A DNA stretch of 64,000 bases from Rhodospirillales bacterium (GTDB taxonomy: Bacteria; Pseudomonadota; Alphaproteobacteria; Rhodospirillales; Shumkoniaceae). This document shows, one piece after another, positions 37,251 to 50,116 of the stretch. The stretch spans positions 62,001 to 126,000 of the forward strand of contig JAHDSF010000021.1 of assembly GCA_018432935.1 (NCBI GenBank), given 5' to 3'. Each line of letters begins with the position of its first letter. Position 1 is the first letter of the stretch. The notes under the pieces are model-generated. The model worked only from the letters and a program-made list of their open reading frames with translations, was not told the origin of the DNA and ran no database searches. The translations under genes were made by a program, and so were the position numbers.

Positions 37251-38000
37251 TCAGCTGATCCGGACGACGATGTCGTGCAGAGTGCCGGCGGCGTTCGCCA
37301 GGCGGTCGCCGGCGTTCGACAGGTGACGATAGATCTCGCGCTTCTTGAAGGTCTTCATGACGTGGTCGAGGGTGGCGATCTCGAGCTCGATGCGCGCGTC
37401 GCGCTGCGACATCTCCTTGTGGGCACGGATGTCGGCGATCAACGCGGTCATGTCGAACAGTTCGACCAGCGCCTTGCGATAGGCCTTCTCCACCTGACGC
37501 TCGGCCTTGCGGGCGCGGTGGGCGTGGAGCTCAGCAGTGGCAGGGTCGCTCTTCAGGACCGCGAAGCCCTGGCGCAACGCCTCGGTCCCGTCGCGCAGGC
37601 AAGTCGCCATCGCGGTCGTGTGGGCGTCCGGCGCGACTTCGAACATGGTCATCTCGAGGACGGTCGACTTGGCGTAGTTCATCACGTGATCGATGTCGAC
37701 GATCGCCCGGTAGACGTCCTCGCGGTCGAACGGGGTCGAAAAGGCGCGGCTGAGGATGTCGAGGTTGCGCTGCTTCAGCGTGTCGCCTTCCTTCTCGCTG
37801 GTGATGACCTGACGGCCGCTCTCCTGGGCGCTGTCCTGCATGAAGCGGCAGAGGTCGTCCATGGTGACGACCGCCTTCTCGCACTGGTCGTTGAGCAGGA
37901 CGAAGAAGTCCGGGCTTCGGGAATTGAACCAGGACGTAAGACGCTGCCACGGTTTCGGCCTGGAGGAAACCGGAGTTCCGGCTGCAGGGGTGTCGATCAT
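37251..38000 (-). CDS. DUF47 (PhoU-like) partner of the Pit transporter
   Basis: This 249-residue, mostly helical protein is of the DUF47/TIGR00153 group, related to PhoU. It contains LNDQCEKAVVTMDDLCRFMQ near the N-terminus and TPFDREDVYRAIVDIDHVMN near residue 93, the metal-binding-type motifs of the family. Such proteins sit directly upstream of pit genes and are thought to modulate phosphate uptake. The stretch to pit is 13 bases, consistent with one transcript. Confidence 0.9.
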   Translation of the reverse strand: MIDTPAAGTPVSSRPKPWQRLTSWFNSRSPDFFVLLNDQCEKAVVTMDDLCRFMQDSAQESGRQVITSEKEGDTLKQRNLDILSRAFSTPFDREDVYRAIVDIDHVMNYAKSTVLEMTMFEVAPDAHTTAMATCLRDGTEALRQGFAVLKSDPATAELHAHRARKAERQVEKAYRKALVELFDMTALIADIRAHKEMSQRDARIELEIATLDHVMKTFKKREIYRHLSNAGDRLANAAGTLHDIVVRIS

Positions 38001-38058
38001 AACCTCCTCGTGTACCCGATGAGCTCCAACGGGAACGGAAACCTGCCGGCAGCGCCGG

Positions 38059-39132
38059 CTACATCCGTCGGCCTTCGGGATCGAAAACGCTGATTTCGGA
38101 TTCTAGGTAGCCGAGCCCGACCCGGTCTCCTTCGCCGAGGCCGTGCGCCGCAAGCTGGCGCACGATCAGGAGCGGTGACGCCTCCGGCAGGCCGGAGAGC
38201 CGGACGTACAACAAGGTCTCCGCGCCAAGCGCCTCGACGAACTCGATGGTGCCGACGAAGGGGCTTGCCGCGGCGTCGCCGACCACGAAATGCTCCGGCC
38301 GGATGCCCAGCGCCACCTCGGGAAAACTCCGGCCGGCAAGCGCCGGCACCGCGATGTCCCGTCCCGTGGGCAGGGAAAGCCTCCCGTCCTGGAGCGAAGC
38401 CTTGATGAAGTTCACGGGCGGCGAGCCGATGAAGCCCGCGACGAAGCGGGTCTGCGGCCGGTTGTAGAGCTCGAGCGGGCTGCCGATCTGCTCGGCGCGG
38501 CCGGCGTCCATCGCGATCAGCCGGTCGGCGAGGGTCATTGCCTCCACCTGGTCGTGGGTGACGTAGATGGTGGTGGCGCCCAGGGCCCGCTGCAGGCGTT
38601 TGATCTCGATCCGCATCTGCACGCGCAGCTTGGCGTCGAGGTTGCTCAAGGGCTCGTCGAACAGGAAGACCTTGGGGTTGCGGACGATGGCGCGGCCCAT
38701 CGCGACCCGCTGCCTTTGGCCGCCCGACAGCTGCGACGGCTTGTTTTTCAGGTACTCGGTGAGGTGGAGGATTTCGGCCGCCTCGTTGACCTTGCGGTCG
38801 ATCTCGTCCTTGGGCAGGCCGCGATTGCGCAGGCCGTACGCCATGTTGTTGTAGACCGTCATGTGCGGATAGAGCGCGTAGTTCTGGAACACCATGGCGA
38901 TGTCGCGGTCGGCCGGCTCGCGATCGTTGACCAGGACGTCGTCGATGAAGAGCTGGCCCTCGGTGATCCTCTCCAGCCCGGCGATCATGCGCAGCAGCGT
39001 CGACTTGCCGCAGCCCGACGGACCGACGATGACGATGAACTCGCCGTCGGCGATGTCGACCGACACCCCGTGCACCGCGACGAAGTTGTTGGCGTACCGC
39101 TTCTTGAGGCCGTCCAGCCTTACCGTGGCCAT
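38059..39132 (-). CDS. ugpC: Glycerol-3-phosphate ABC transporter ATPase UgpC
   Basis: This is a 357-residue ATPase of the MalK/UgpC group: Walker A GPSGCGKST near residue 38, signature [15 protein letters not shown] near 135, Walker B VFLFDEP near 155, YVTHDQVEAM, and a C-terminal TOBE-containing regulatory domain. It is the last gene of the ugpB-A-E-C operon, 10 bases behind ugpE. MalK paralogues in this group can serve several importers. The neighbours make glycerol-3-phosphate the likely cargo. Confidence 0.92.
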   Translation of the reverse strand: MATVRLDGLKKRYANNFVAVHGVSVDIADGEFIVIVGPSGCGKSTLLRMIAGLERITEGQLFIDDVLVNDREPADRDIAMVFQNYALYPHMTVYNNMAYGLRNRGLPKDEIDRKVNEAAEILHLTEYLKNKPSQLSGGQRQRVAMGRAIVRNPKVFLFDEPLSNLDAKLRVQMRIEIKRLQRALGATTIYVTHDQVEAMTLADRLIAMDAGRAEQIGSPLELYNRPQTRFVAGFIGSPPVNFIKASLQDGRLSLPTGRDIAVPALAGRSFPEVALGIRPEHFVVGDAAASPFVGTIEFVEALGAETLLYVRLSGLPEASPLLIVRQLAAHGLGEGDRVGLGYLESEISVFDPEGRRM

Positions 39133-39142
39133 CTTGCGTGTC

Positions 39143-39988
39143 CTATTTCTCGGTCTCGGTCATGCCCTTGACGAACATTTTCTGCATCAGCACCACCACC
39201 GCCACCGGCGGCAGCATGGCCAGCATCGTGGTGGCCATGATCACCTGCCATTCGGCCTGCGAGTCCCCCGAGGCGAGCATGCGGTTGATGCCGATCAGCA
39301 TCGTGTACATGCTTTCGTCGGTGGTGATCAGCAGCGGCCACAGGTACTGGTTCCAGCCGTAGATGAAAAGAATGACGAAAAGCGCGGCGATCGAGGTGCG
39401 CGACATCGGAAACAGGATGTCCTTGAAGAAGCGCAACGGCCCCGCGCCGTCGACACGCGCCGCCTCGACCAGTTCGTCGGGAATGGTCATGAAGAACTGG
39501 CGGAACAGGAAGGTCGCGGTCGCCGAAGCGATCAGGGGTACGATCAGCCCCGGATAGGTGTCGAGCATGCCGAGGTCCGCAACCACCTCGTAGGTGGGCA
39601 GGATGCGCACCTCGACCGGAAGCATCAGGGTGATGAAGATGAGCCAGAAGAAGAACTTCCTGAGCGGGAAGCGGAAGTAGACGATGGCGAAGGCCGCCGT
39701 CAGCGAGATTGCGATCTTGCCGAACGAGATGCCCAGCGCCATCACCAGGCTGTTGACCATCATCGACCAGACCGGCGCGCCGACCGCCTTCGCTCCCTCG
39801 GTGAGGGCGCGGTAGTAGTTCTCGAAGAACTCGCCGCCCGGCAGCAGCGGCGTCGGCGGATTGAGCAGGGTCTGCAGCGTATGGGTGGAGGCGACGAACG
39901 CCACCCAGATCGGGAAGGCCAGCAGCGCGATGCCGAGGATCAGCACCACGTGGGTGAAGAAGGTCATCCAGGGGCGGTTCTCGACCAT
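39143..39988 (-). CDS. ugpE: Glycerol-3-phosphate ABC permease UgpE
   Basis: This is a 281-residue permease of the MalG/UgpE type: six hydrophobic segments, TLMLPVEVRILPTYEVVADL mid-protein, contact loop DELVEAARVDGAGPLRFFKD and the closing VVVLMQKMFVKGMTETEK. The last 10 or so residues (QKMFVKGMTEGAVK-like) are characteristic of UgpE. Its ATG overlaps the ugpA stop (ATGA). The longer open frame reaching 40927 reads through ugpA out of phase and is not real. Confidence 0.92.
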   Translation of the reverse strand: MVENRPWMTFFTHVVLILGIALLAFPIWVAFVASTHTLQTLLNPPTPLLPGGEFFENYYRALTEGAKAVGAPVWSMMVNSLVMALGISFGKIAISLTAAFAIVYFRFPLRKFFFWLIFITLMLPVEVRILPTYEVVADLGMLDTYPGLIVPLIASATATFLFRQFFMTIPDELVEAARVDGAGPLRFFKDILFPMSRTSIAALFVILFIYGWNQYLWPLLITTDESMYTMLIGINRMLASGDSQAEWQVIMATTMLAMLPPVAVVVLMQKMFVKGMTETEK

Positions 39989-40869
39989 CAGTAATGCACC
40001 TTCCGCTCGATGTAGCGGAACTGGACCACGGTGAGCCCGATGACGATGACCATCAGCACCACCGACTGCGCCGCCGATCCACCCAGGTCCAGACCCACGA
40101 AGCCGTCGCGAAACACCTTGTAGACCATGATGTTGGTGGCGTCTCCCGGGCCGCCTTTGGTCACCTGATGGATGATCGCGAAGGTGTCGAAGAACGCGTA
40201 GACGATGTTCATCACCAGGAGAAAGAAGCTGGTCGGCGTCAGCAGCGGGAAGATGATGGTCCAGAACCGGCGCATCGGTCCCGCCCCGTCTATCGCCGCC
40301 GCCTCGATCAGCGATTTCGGGATCGATTGCAGGCCGGCGAGATAGAACAGGAAATTGTAGCTGACCTGGCGCCACGCGGCGGCGATGACGACCAGGAACA
40401 TCGCCTGCGGTCCGTTGAGGGCGTGGTTCCAGTCGTATCCCAGGCTGCGGAGCGCGAAGACGAACATGCCCAGATGCGGGTTGAACAGGAACAGGAACAG
40501 CACGCCGGCCACCGCGGGAGCCACCGCGTAGGGCCAGATGAGCAGGGTCTTGTAGGCCATCGCGCCGCGGATCACACGGTCCGCCTGGACCGCCAGGAAG
40601 AGCCCCGACGAAATCCCCAGGAGCGCGACCGAGGTGCTGAAGAACACGGTGGTATAAAACGAACTGAGATAATGAGGGTCGGCGAACAGCTGCTCGAAGT
40701 TCGCCAGCCCTACGAACTTGGTGCTGAGCCCGAACGCATCCTGGGTCAGCACCGACTGGACCACCGCCTGGGACGCCGGCCAGATGAAGAAGGCCAGCGT
40801 GATGACGATCTGCGGTGCCACCAGCAGATACGGCAGGGTACGACTGTGGAAGACGACGCGTTTTTCCAT
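39988..40869 (-). CDS. ugpA: Glycerol-3-phosphate ABC permease UgpA
   Basis: This is a 293-residue permease of the MalF/UgpA type: [18 protein letters not shown] near the N-terminus, [15 protein letters not shown], contact loop [20 protein letters not shown] and C-terminal [12 protein letters not shown], as in UgpA. It pairs with UgpE, whose start overlaps its stop, and follows ugpB by about 65 bases. Confidence 0.92.
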   Translation of the reverse strand: MEKRVVFHSRTLPYLLVAPQIVITLAFFIWPASQAVVQSVLTQDAFGLSTKFVGLANFEQLFADPHYLSSFYTTVFFSTSVALLGISSGLFLAVQADRVIRGAMAYKTLLIWPYAVAPAVAGVLFLFLFNPHLGMFVFALRSLGYDWNHALNGPQAMFLVVIAAAWRQVSYNFLFYLAGLQSIPKSLIEAAAIDGAGPMRRFWTIIFPLLTPTSFFLLVMNIVYAFFDTFAIIHQVTKGGPGDATNIMVYKVFRDGFVGLDLGGSAAQSVVLMVIVIGLTVVQFRYIERKVHY

Positions 40870-40933
40870 GGCGGCGGGCTCGGCAGGGGCGGGGGACCGC
40901 CCGCGAAGGCGGGCGATCCCCCTTCACGGAAGG

Positions 40934-42244
40934 CTACTTGTTCTCGTTCTCGAACTTGCGGAGCAGGACGTTGCCGCGCTTCACGGCCTCGTCGAGGCCC
41001 TGCTGGGCCGTCTTCTTGCCGGCGAAGATGTTCTCGATCTCCTCGTACATGATGTCGCGCGCCTGCGCGAAGTAGCCGAGCCGCAGACCCATCGAGTTTT
41101 CGGTCGGCTGCTTGCCGCCCAGCTCGATGATCGGGATGTCGCGGCCGGGGTAGTCGTTGTAGAACTTCACGGCCTTCATCTCTTCATAGGCGGCGGTCGT
41201 GATCGGAACGTAGCCGGTGTAGGCGTGCCAGTAGGTCTGCACCAGCGGCAGGGACAGGAAGCGGAAGAACTCCGCCACGCCCTTGTTCTCGGTCTTGCTG
41301 TGGCCGCCCATCACCCACAGGCTGTTGCCGCCGATGATGGTGTTCTGCGGCGCGCCCTGGACGTCCGGATAGTAGGGCAGGGTGCTGGCGCCGAACTCGA
41401 ACTTGGCCCCGGCCTTGAACGACCCGTAGCCGGCCGACGATTCGATGTACAGCGGGCACTCGCCGCCGATGAACTTCGGGTTCCCCAGGTTGTCGCGGCC
41501 GCCGTAGACGAAGGTCTTGTCCTTCTGCCAGTCGGCCAGCTGCTGAATGTGCTTGACCTGCAGCGGGCCGTTGAACTTGTACTCGGTATCGAGGCCGCCC
41601 AGGCCGTTCGCCTTGGTCGCGAACGGGACGTTGTGCCAGGCGCTGAAGTTCTCGAGCTGGGTCCAGGTGAACCACGCGGTGCTGAAGCCGCAGTTGTATC
41701 CCGAGGCGACCAGCTTCTTGGCGTACTCGCCGACTTCCGGCCAGGTCTTCGGCGGCTTGTTGGGATCGAGCCCGGCCTTCTTGAAGGCGTCCTTGTTGTA
41801 CCACAGGACCGGGGTCGACGACGCGAACGGCATCGACAGCATCTTGCCGTCGGGCGTCGAATAGTAGCCCGTCACCGCCGGCAGGTAGTTCTTGGGATCG
41901 AACGGGACGCCGGTGTCGGCCATCAGCTTGTGGACCGGTACAACGGCGCCTTTCGCCGCCATCATGGTCCCCGTGCCGACCTCGAACACCTGCAGGATGT
42001 GGGGTGCCTTGCCGGCGCGGAAGGCCGCGATGCCGGCGGTCATCGTCTCGGTATAGCTGCCCTTGAAGACGGGCACGACCTTGTACTCGTCCTGCACGCG
42101 ATTGAAGTTGTCGGCGATCGTGTTGACCCGCTCGCCGAGGGCACCGGCCTGGGCGTGCCACCACTGGATTTCCGTCGCTGCCTGGGCCTGCAACGCCGTC
42201 AGCGCGCCGGCCGCAGCAGCCAAACCGATTGTCCACTTCCTCAT
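40934..42244 (-). CDS. ugpB: Glycerol-3-phosphate-binding protein UgpB
   Basis: This is a 436-residue periplasmic binding protein with signal MRKWTIGLAAAAGALTAL and mature start ATEIQWWHAQAGALGERVN, which carries the WWHA ligand-contact region of UgpB. It further contains FPQVFEVGT-like LQVFEVGTGTMMAAKGAV, and WFTWTQLENFSAWHN. It delivers sn-glycerol-3-phosphate (and, in characterised systems, glycerophosphodiesters) to UgpAEC. Two TTCG-N4-CGAA palindromes lie 130-250 bases upstream, so it may belong to the GlpR regulon rather than, or as well as, the Pho regulon. Confidence 0.93.
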   Translation of the reverse strand: MRKWTIGLAAAAGALTALQAQAATEIQWWHAQAGALGERVNTIADNFNRVQDEYKVVPVFKGSYTETMTAGIAAFRAGKAPHILQVFEVGTGTMMAAKGAVVPVHKLMADTGVPFDPKNYLPAVTGYYSTPDGKMLSMPFASSTPVLWYNKDAFKKAGLDPNKPPKTWPEVGEYAKKLVASGYNCGFSTAWFTWTQLENFSAWHNVPFATKANGLGGLDTEYKFNGPLQVKHIQQLADWQKDKTFVYGGRDNLGNPKFIGGECPLYIESSAGYGSFKAGAKFEFGASTLPYYPDVQGAPQNTIIGGNSLWVMGGHSKTENKGVAEFFRFLSLPLVQTYWHAYTGYVPITTAAYEEMKAVKFYNDYPGRDIPIIELGGKQPTENSMGLRLGYFAQARDIMYEEIENIFAGKKTAQQGLDEAVKRGNVLLRKFENENK

Positions 42245-42371
42245 TTTCGGAGCTCCTCCATGGGATTGCCGCGGCAGTCTACGGCTGCCTTGTTACACCT
42301 TTAAGACGCACGATTTTCCCAGCGTAGCGTGCCGCGTCCCGGCTTTGCAATAAAAATGTCACAATTGGAGG

Positions 42372-42383
42372 TTCGTATGCGAA
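42372..42383. promoter_or_regulatory. GlpR-type palindrome upstream of ugpB, proximal
   Basis: TTCG-TATG-CGAA lies about 130 bases upstream of the ugpB start, on the promoter side of the gene. It shares the TTCG-N4-CGAA form with four other sites around the glp genes. Confidence 0.55.
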
Positions 42384-42480
42384 AGCGGGGTGCGAATAGG
42401 CAACGCCGGTGCCTCTGCGGTGCCGGCGCGTTTCTCGTCCCCGGAAGGGGCGCAGCCGTCTCGGGCCTGCAAGGCCGGGT

Positions 42481-42492
42481 TTCGTTTTCGAA
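42481..42492. promoter_or_regulatory. GlpR-type palindrome upstream of ugpB, distal
   Basis: TTCG-TTTT-CGAA is identical to the site at 48918-48929 upstream of glpS. It lies between the glpV terminator and ugpB, about 240 bases before the ugpB start. Confidence 0.55.
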
Positions 42493-42502
42493 CCGCAGCC
42501 GC

Positions 42503-42534
42503 AAAGAAAAAGGCCCGGCCGGGGAAGCCGGGCC
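42503..42534 (-). terminator. Intrinsic terminator of the glp transport operon
   Basis: On the minus strand a perfect 8-base stem (GGCCCGGC/GCCGGGCC, 7-base loop) is followed by a U-rich tract (TTTTTCTTT). It begins 19 bases after the glpV stop. This is a textbook Rho-independent terminator separating the glp operon from ugpB. Confidence 0.85.
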
Positions 42535-42552
42535 CCGTTCCGACGTCTGCCC

Positions 42553-44298
<1,746 letters not shown>

Positions 44299-44430
44299 GT
44301 TTGTCTCCTCTCCTTTGTGAACCTGTCCCCTTGTTGTTGGTCTTGGGTTCGTCCGATCGAGGCGCGGGACAGCGGGTCCTCGATCTCCGGTTGTGACGCC
44401 GGCGATGGACCGGCGCCGTCAGCTCTCCGG

Positions 44431-44712
44431 CTAGCCGTACCGCATGACAAGAGCCAGCAGCACGACCGCCATGGCGAGCGAGTACCAGGGCGACAGGGTG
44501 GTGACGCCGATCCAAAGCAGGTTGACGTAGGCGCTGCCCAGCAGCCCGATGAACAGGCGGTCGCCGCGGGTCGTCTCCAGCGGCAGGAAGCCCCGCCGCG
44601 GCACGCTCGGCGAGCGCAGGTCCCACACCGTCATGCCGACCAGGATCGCGAAGATGACGGCGAAGAAGGTGGCGCTCGGCCCCGTCCAGGCCATCCATTC
44701 GAAGGCTTCCAT
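44431..44712 (-). CDS. DUF2160 small membrane protein of the glycerol importer
   Basis: This is a 93-residue protein with about three hydrophobic segments (MAWTGPSATFFAVIFAILVG; LLGSAYVNLLWIGV; AMAVVLLALVM). DUF2160 proteins occur almost only inside glpSTPQV-type operons, between glpQ and glpV, as here. It starts 10 bases after the glpQ stop. The function is unknown; an accessory or assembly role in the transporter is inferred from position. Confidence 0.88.
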   Translation of the reverse strand: MEAFEWMAWTGPSATFFAVIFAILVGMTVWDLRSPSVPRRGFLPLETTRGDRLFIGLLGSAYVNLLWIGVTTLSPWYSLAMAVVLLALVMRYG

Positions 44713-44722
44713 GGCGCCCTCC

Positions 44723-45526
44723 TCACACCCGGCCGAGGGCGAAGCCCTTGGCCATGTAGTTGCGGACGAACCAGATCACCAGCGCGCCCGGGACGATGGT
44801 CAGTATCCCGGCCGCTGCCAGCAGCCCCCAGTCCAGCCCGGTGGCGCTCACCGTCCGGGTCATGGTGGCGGCGATCGGCTTCGCTTCGGTCGTGGTCAGG
44901 GTGCGGGCCAGCAGGAGCTCGACCCAGCTGAACATGAAGCAGAAGAAGGCGGTGGCACCGACCCCGGCCCGGATCAGGGGGATGAACACGGTCAGGAAGA
45001 AGCGCGGGAAGCTGTAGCCGTCGATGTAGGCGGTCTCGTCGATCTCCCGCGGGACGCCCGACATGAAGCCTTCCAGGATCCACACCGCAAGCGGCACGTT
45101 GAACAGGCAGTGCGAGATTGCCACCGCGATGTGGGTGTCAATCAGCCCGAAGGTCGAATAGAGCTGGAAGAACGGCAGCAGGAACACCGCCGGCGGCGCC
45201 ATCCGGTTGGTCAGGAGCCAGAAGAACATGTGCTTGTCGCCGATGAACCGGTAGCGCGAGAACGCGTACGCCGCCGGCAGCGCCACCAGCAGCGAGATCG
45301 CCGTGTTCATGCTGACGTAGATGATCGAGTTGACGTAGCCCGAGTACCATGCGGGATCGGTGAAGATCTTGACGTAGTTGGCGAGCGTGAATTCGCTGGG
45401 GAAGAGCCGGAACGTGCCCAGGATGTCGGCGTTGAAGCGCAGCGACATGTTGAGCATCCAGTACACCGGCAACAGCAGCAGGACCAGGTAGAGGGTGAGG
45501 GCGACGGTGCGCTTGCGGATCCGCAT
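44723..45526 (-). CDS. glpQ: Glycerol ABC transporter permease GlpQ
   Basis: This is a 267-residue MalG-type permease: six hydrophobic segments, LLLPVYWMLNMSLRFNADI in the first loop, contact loop PREIDETAYIDGYSFPRFFL, and C-terminal FVRNYMAKGFALGRV. It begins one base after the glpP stop, so the two permeases are produced together. It should not be confused with the glycerophosphodiesterase that also carries the name GlpQ in E. coli. Confidence 0.9.
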   Translation of the reverse strand: MRIRKRTVALTLYLVLLLLPVYWMLNMSLRFNADILGTFRLFPSEFTLANYVKIFTDPAWYSGYVNSIIYVSMNTAISLLVALPAAYAFSRYRFIGDKHMFFWLLTNRMAPPAVFLLPFFQLYSTFGLIDTHIAVAISHCLFNVPLAVWILEGFMSGVPREIDETAYIDGYSFPRFFLTVFIPLIRAGVGATAFFCFMFSWVELLLARTLTTTEAKPIAATMTRTVSATGLDWGLLAAAGILTIVPGALVIWFVRNYMAKGFALGRV

Positions 45527-45527
45527 C

Positions 45528-46397
<870 letters not shown>

Positions 46398-46412
46398 TCG
46401 GTCGCGCTCCCG

Positions 46413-47475
<1,063 letters not shown>

Positions 47476-47483
<8 letters not shown>

Positions 47484-48588
47484 GGCGCCGCTCCTGCTTC
47501 TGTTCCGAAGCGTCGCGCGGCGGCGCCGCCACCAGCGTGCCGGCGGCGTCGAACACGAACAGGCGGCCGGGGTCGACGAAGACATCGACCTTCTCGCCGA
47601 TCCGCAGCGGCCGTACGCCGCCTTCCTGGACGACGCAGGTGGTGCCGTTGTGGGCAACGTGCAGGAACGTCTCCGACCCGCTTACCTCGGCCAGTTGCAC
47701 CACCGCCGGCATGACCGCGTCGTCGGTCGAGAGACGATCGATCGAGAGGTGGTTGGCGCGGACGCCGAACTGGAATTCTCCGTCCCCGGCTTTCGCCATG
47801 TGCGGCGCCGCCGGAAACCGTATGTCGCTGGCGAGGACGCAGCTGCCGGCGACGATCCGCCCGGCGATGACGTTCATCGGCGGATCGCTGAAGTTCTGGG
47901 CGCTGACCAGGGAGGCAGGGCGGTGGAACACCTCGGCGGTGGGTCCGAACTGCAGCAGCCTGCCCTGGTGAAGCACGGCCACCCGTCCGCCCAGCATCAG
48001 GGCTTCCAGCGGCTCGGTGGTGGCATAGACGACCACCGTGTCGGAGCGCCGGAACAGGTCCTGGATCTCGCCGCGCAGGCCTTCCCGCAGCTTGTAGTCG
48101 AGGTTGACCAGCGGCTCGTCCATCAACAGCAGCCTGGCTTCCTTGGCCAGTGCCCGGGCGATCGCCGTGCGCTGCTGCTGCCCCCCGCTCAGCTCCGCCG
48201 GGAGCCGGTCGAGGAGATCGCTGATCCGCATCATCTCTGCGGTGCTGCGGACCTTGGCGTCGATCTCCCGCGCCGGCAGCCTGGCCATGCGCAGCGGCGA
48301 GGCGATGTTCTCGTAGACCGTGAAATTCGGATAGTTGATGAACTGCTGGTAGACGACCGCCACATCGCGCCTGCGCACCGAAACGCCGGTCACCTCGACG
48401 CCGTCGGCGTAGACGCGGCCGCTGGTCGGGCGGTCGAGTCCCGCCAGCAGGCGGATCAGGCTGGTCTTGCCAGCCAGCGTCGGGCCGATGAGGACGTTGA
48501 GGGCTTCCGAGGTCAGCTCCAGGCTGACGTCGTCGATGAGGGTTTCGGCCCCGACTCTCCTGGTGACGTTCTCAAGCCTGACGGTCAT
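47476..48588 (-). CDS. glpS: Glycerol ABC transporter ATPase GlpS (first ATPase)
   Basis: This is a 370-residue ATPase: an unusual Walker A GPTLAGKTSL near residue 37 (Thr-Leu-Ala before the GKT), canonical signature LSGGQQQRTAIARAL near 134, and Walker B LLLMDEPLVNLD. The switch region is VVVYATTEPLEAL, in which the usual histidine is replaced by Thr. It is the first gene of glpS-T-P-Q-DUF2160-V, with a promoter candidate and two GlpR-type sites 260-340 bases upstream. The start ATG 48588 gives a normal N-terminus; the frame open beyond it is not conserved-looking. Confidence 0.9.
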
Positions 48589-48844
48589 GTTCTTGCCCAA
48601 CGGCGGCCTGGAAAGAACTCGCTGCGAACCCGACGCCGGTTCCCGCCAACGACACCAGCGCCATGGGAGAGGCAAAGCCCCCCTCTCGGTCGTCGCCGCG
48701 CAAAGAAAACGTGGGGTTCGTGGGCAGGCAAACGGGGCGAAATCGCCTTGCTGGCGACTCCGCCACGCCTAAGGCCGAAGAATATCGGTAGTGCTAGCCC
48801 GCATCCATTCCTCCCGCTATTGCCGTCTTCTGACGGTCTTCAAC

Positions 48845-48857
48845 TTTCGATACGAAA
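48845..48857. promoter_or_regulatory. GlpR-like palindrome downstream of the glpS promoter
   Basis: TTTCG-ATA-CGAAA is a perfect palindrome with a 3-base centre, a variant of the TTCG-N4-CGAA form. It lies directly downstream of the -10 candidate at 48869-48874 in the direction of glpS. Confidence 0.5.
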
Positions 48858-48868
48858 TTCCAATAGTT

Positions 48869-48897
48869 ACTCTATCCAGCGCGAGATGCGCATGCAA
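48869..48897 (-). promoter_or_regulatory. Candidate promoter of the glpSTPQV operon
   Basis: On the minus strand TTGCAT, a 17-base spacer and TAGAGT form a -35/-10 pair, flanked on both sides by GlpR-like palindromes. The transcript would begin about 270 bases before glpS. Confidence 0.45.
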
Positions 48898-48916
48898 CCG
48901 AAAAATGAATCACTGG

Positions 48917-48930
48917 GTTCGTTTTCGAAC
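48917..48930. promoter_or_regulatory. GlpR-type palindrome upstream of the glpS promoter
   Basis: GTTCG-TTTT-CGAAC, a perfect 5-base-arm palindrome, sits about 20 bases upstream of the -35 candidate. It is located between the end of glpR and glpS, in a gap of about 450 bases that otherwise holds no gene. Confidence 0.6.
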
Positions 48931-49037
48931 TTGGCCCCTGGCGGCGGCCATATCAAGGGTGCGCACGGGGCGCCGGCTCTGCCCCCTGGACCCGGAGCGG
49001 GGAGGGCGCGAAACCGTCTTTCGCGTCCGTGCCAGTG

Positions 49038-49814
49038 CTATTCGGGGGCGGCGACGTGGACTGCGGTATCGATCGACGCCAGCACGCCGGTCAGATATCC
49101 CGGCGGCTCCTGGTCGGTGAACAGGTCGTGGACCTGCGACAGGTGACCGAGACGGACCATTGCGTTGCGTCCGAACTTCGAGCTGTCGGTGGCGAGGAAG
49201 ATCCGGCGCGAGTTGTTGATGATGGCGCGGGCCACCAGCACCTCGCGGTAGTCGAAGTCGAGCAGCGAGCCGTCGAGGTCGATTCCCGAGATGCCGATGA
49301 TGCCGAAATCGACCTTGAACTGGTTGATGAAATCGACGGTCAGCTCGCCGATGATGCCGCGGTCCCGGCCGCGGACCAGGCCGCCGGCCACGATCACCTC
49401 GATGTCCTCGTTCTCGGACAGGATATTGGCGACGTGGAGGTTGTTGGTAATGACACGCAGCCCGTGCTTCGAGGCCAGTTCCTTGGCCACTTCCTCGGTG
49501 GTGGTGCCGATGTTGATGAACAGCGAGGCGCGATCGGGAATGTGCTGGGCGAGCAGGCGTGCGATGCGCCGCTTTTCCGGGAGGTTGAGGATGCGGCGCA
49601 TGCCGTAGGAGGCGTTCTCGAGGCTGGAGGGCAGGCCGGCGCCGCCGTGGAAGCGCTGCACCAGCGCACGCGCCGCCAGTTCGTTGACCTCCTTGCGGAT
49701 GGTCTGGCGGGTCACCGCGAACTGCTCGGCCAGATGCTCGACGGTGAGGAAACCCTGCTCGCGCACAAGCTCGTAGATCTGCTGCTGACGCGGCGTCAGG
49801 ACCGGCTTGTTCAT
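49038..49814 (-). CDS. glpR: DeoR-family regulator GlpR
   Basis: This is a 258-residue repressor with a DeoR helix-turn-helix at residues about 6-60 (RQQQIYELVREQGFLTVEHL, then FAVTRQTIRKEVNELA). A C-terminal sugar-phosphate-sensing domain follows (FINIGTTTEEVAKEL; VIVAGGLVRGRDRGIIGE). GlpR proteins are released from DNA by glycerol-3-phosphate. It sits between the glycerol importer operon and the divergent dehydrogenase genes. The perfect palindrome at 49869-49884 is in its own upstream region, so autoregulation is likely. Its proposed target motif TTCG-N4-CGAA resembles the core known for E. coli GlpR. Confidence 0.9.
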   Translation of the reverse strand: MNKPVLTPRQQQIYELVREQGFLTVEHLAEQFAVTRQTIRKEVNELAARALVQRFHGGAGLPSSLENASYGMRRILNLPEKRRIARLLAQHIPDRASLFINIGTTTEEVAKELASKHGLRVITNNLHVANILSENEDIEVIVAGGLVRGRDRGIIGELTVDFINQFKVDFGIIGISGIDLDGSLLDFDYREVLVARAIINNSRRIFLATDSSKFGRNAMVRLGHLSQVHDLFTDQEPPGYLTGVLASIDTAVHVAAPE

Positions 49815-49868
49815 TGCGCCTTCTCCGTCTCGGTTCGGGCGGCGCCGATTGCGCCGTCATCGCCGGAT

Positions 49869-49884
49869 CTTTCGTATACGAAAG
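49869..49884. promoter_or_regulatory. GlpR-type operator in the glpR/dehydrogenase divergent region
   Basis: CTTTCGTA-TACGAAAG is a 16-base perfect palindrome containing TTCG-TATA-CGAA. It lies about 55 bases upstream of glpR, downstream of a TTGCCG-N18-TATAAG promoter candidate on the minus strand (49912-49941). A repressor bound there would block glpR transcription. Confidence 0.65.
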
Positions 49885-49911
49885 AACACCTCGAAAAAGA
49901 CCGCAGAAAGG

Positions 49912-49941
49912 CTTATACCGGTTTCCCTTCAGCGGCGGCAA
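49912..49941 (-). promoter_or_regulatory. Candidate glpR promoter
   Basis: TTGCCG, an 18-base spacer and TATAAG on the minus strand point to glpR about 100 bases away, with the 49869-49884 palindrome just downstream of the expected start point. Confidence 0.4.
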
Positions 49942-49942
49942 T

Positions 49943-49954
49943 TTCGATTCCGAA
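49943..49954. promoter_or_regulatory. Second GlpR-type site in the divergent region
   Basis: TTCG-ATTC-CGAA lies eight bases upstream of a TTGACT -35 candidate for the plus-strand dehydrogenase genes, and directly upstream of the -35 of the glpR promoter candidate. Confidence 0.5.
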
Positions 49955-49962
49955 TTTCCGCC

Positions 49963-49991
49963 TTGACTCCCGTTTCGCAGTTCGTGATTCT
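49963..49991 (+). promoter_or_regulatory. Candidate promoter of the GlpA-like dehydrogenase cluster
   Basis: TTGACT with a 17-base spacer and a poor GATTCT -10 reads toward the gene at 50117. The -35 is good and the -10 weak. Confidence 0.35.
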
Positions 49992-50116
49992 CTCACCTAA
50001 CCCGTGAAAACGGAACAAAAAAATGTATCGCAGGAGGAACAGGCGAAGGGCGGTCCAGGAACGCGGTCTTCCGTGCAGCGGCCTTCGTCTCTGGTTGCCA
50101 GAAAGGTTTTTGGGTC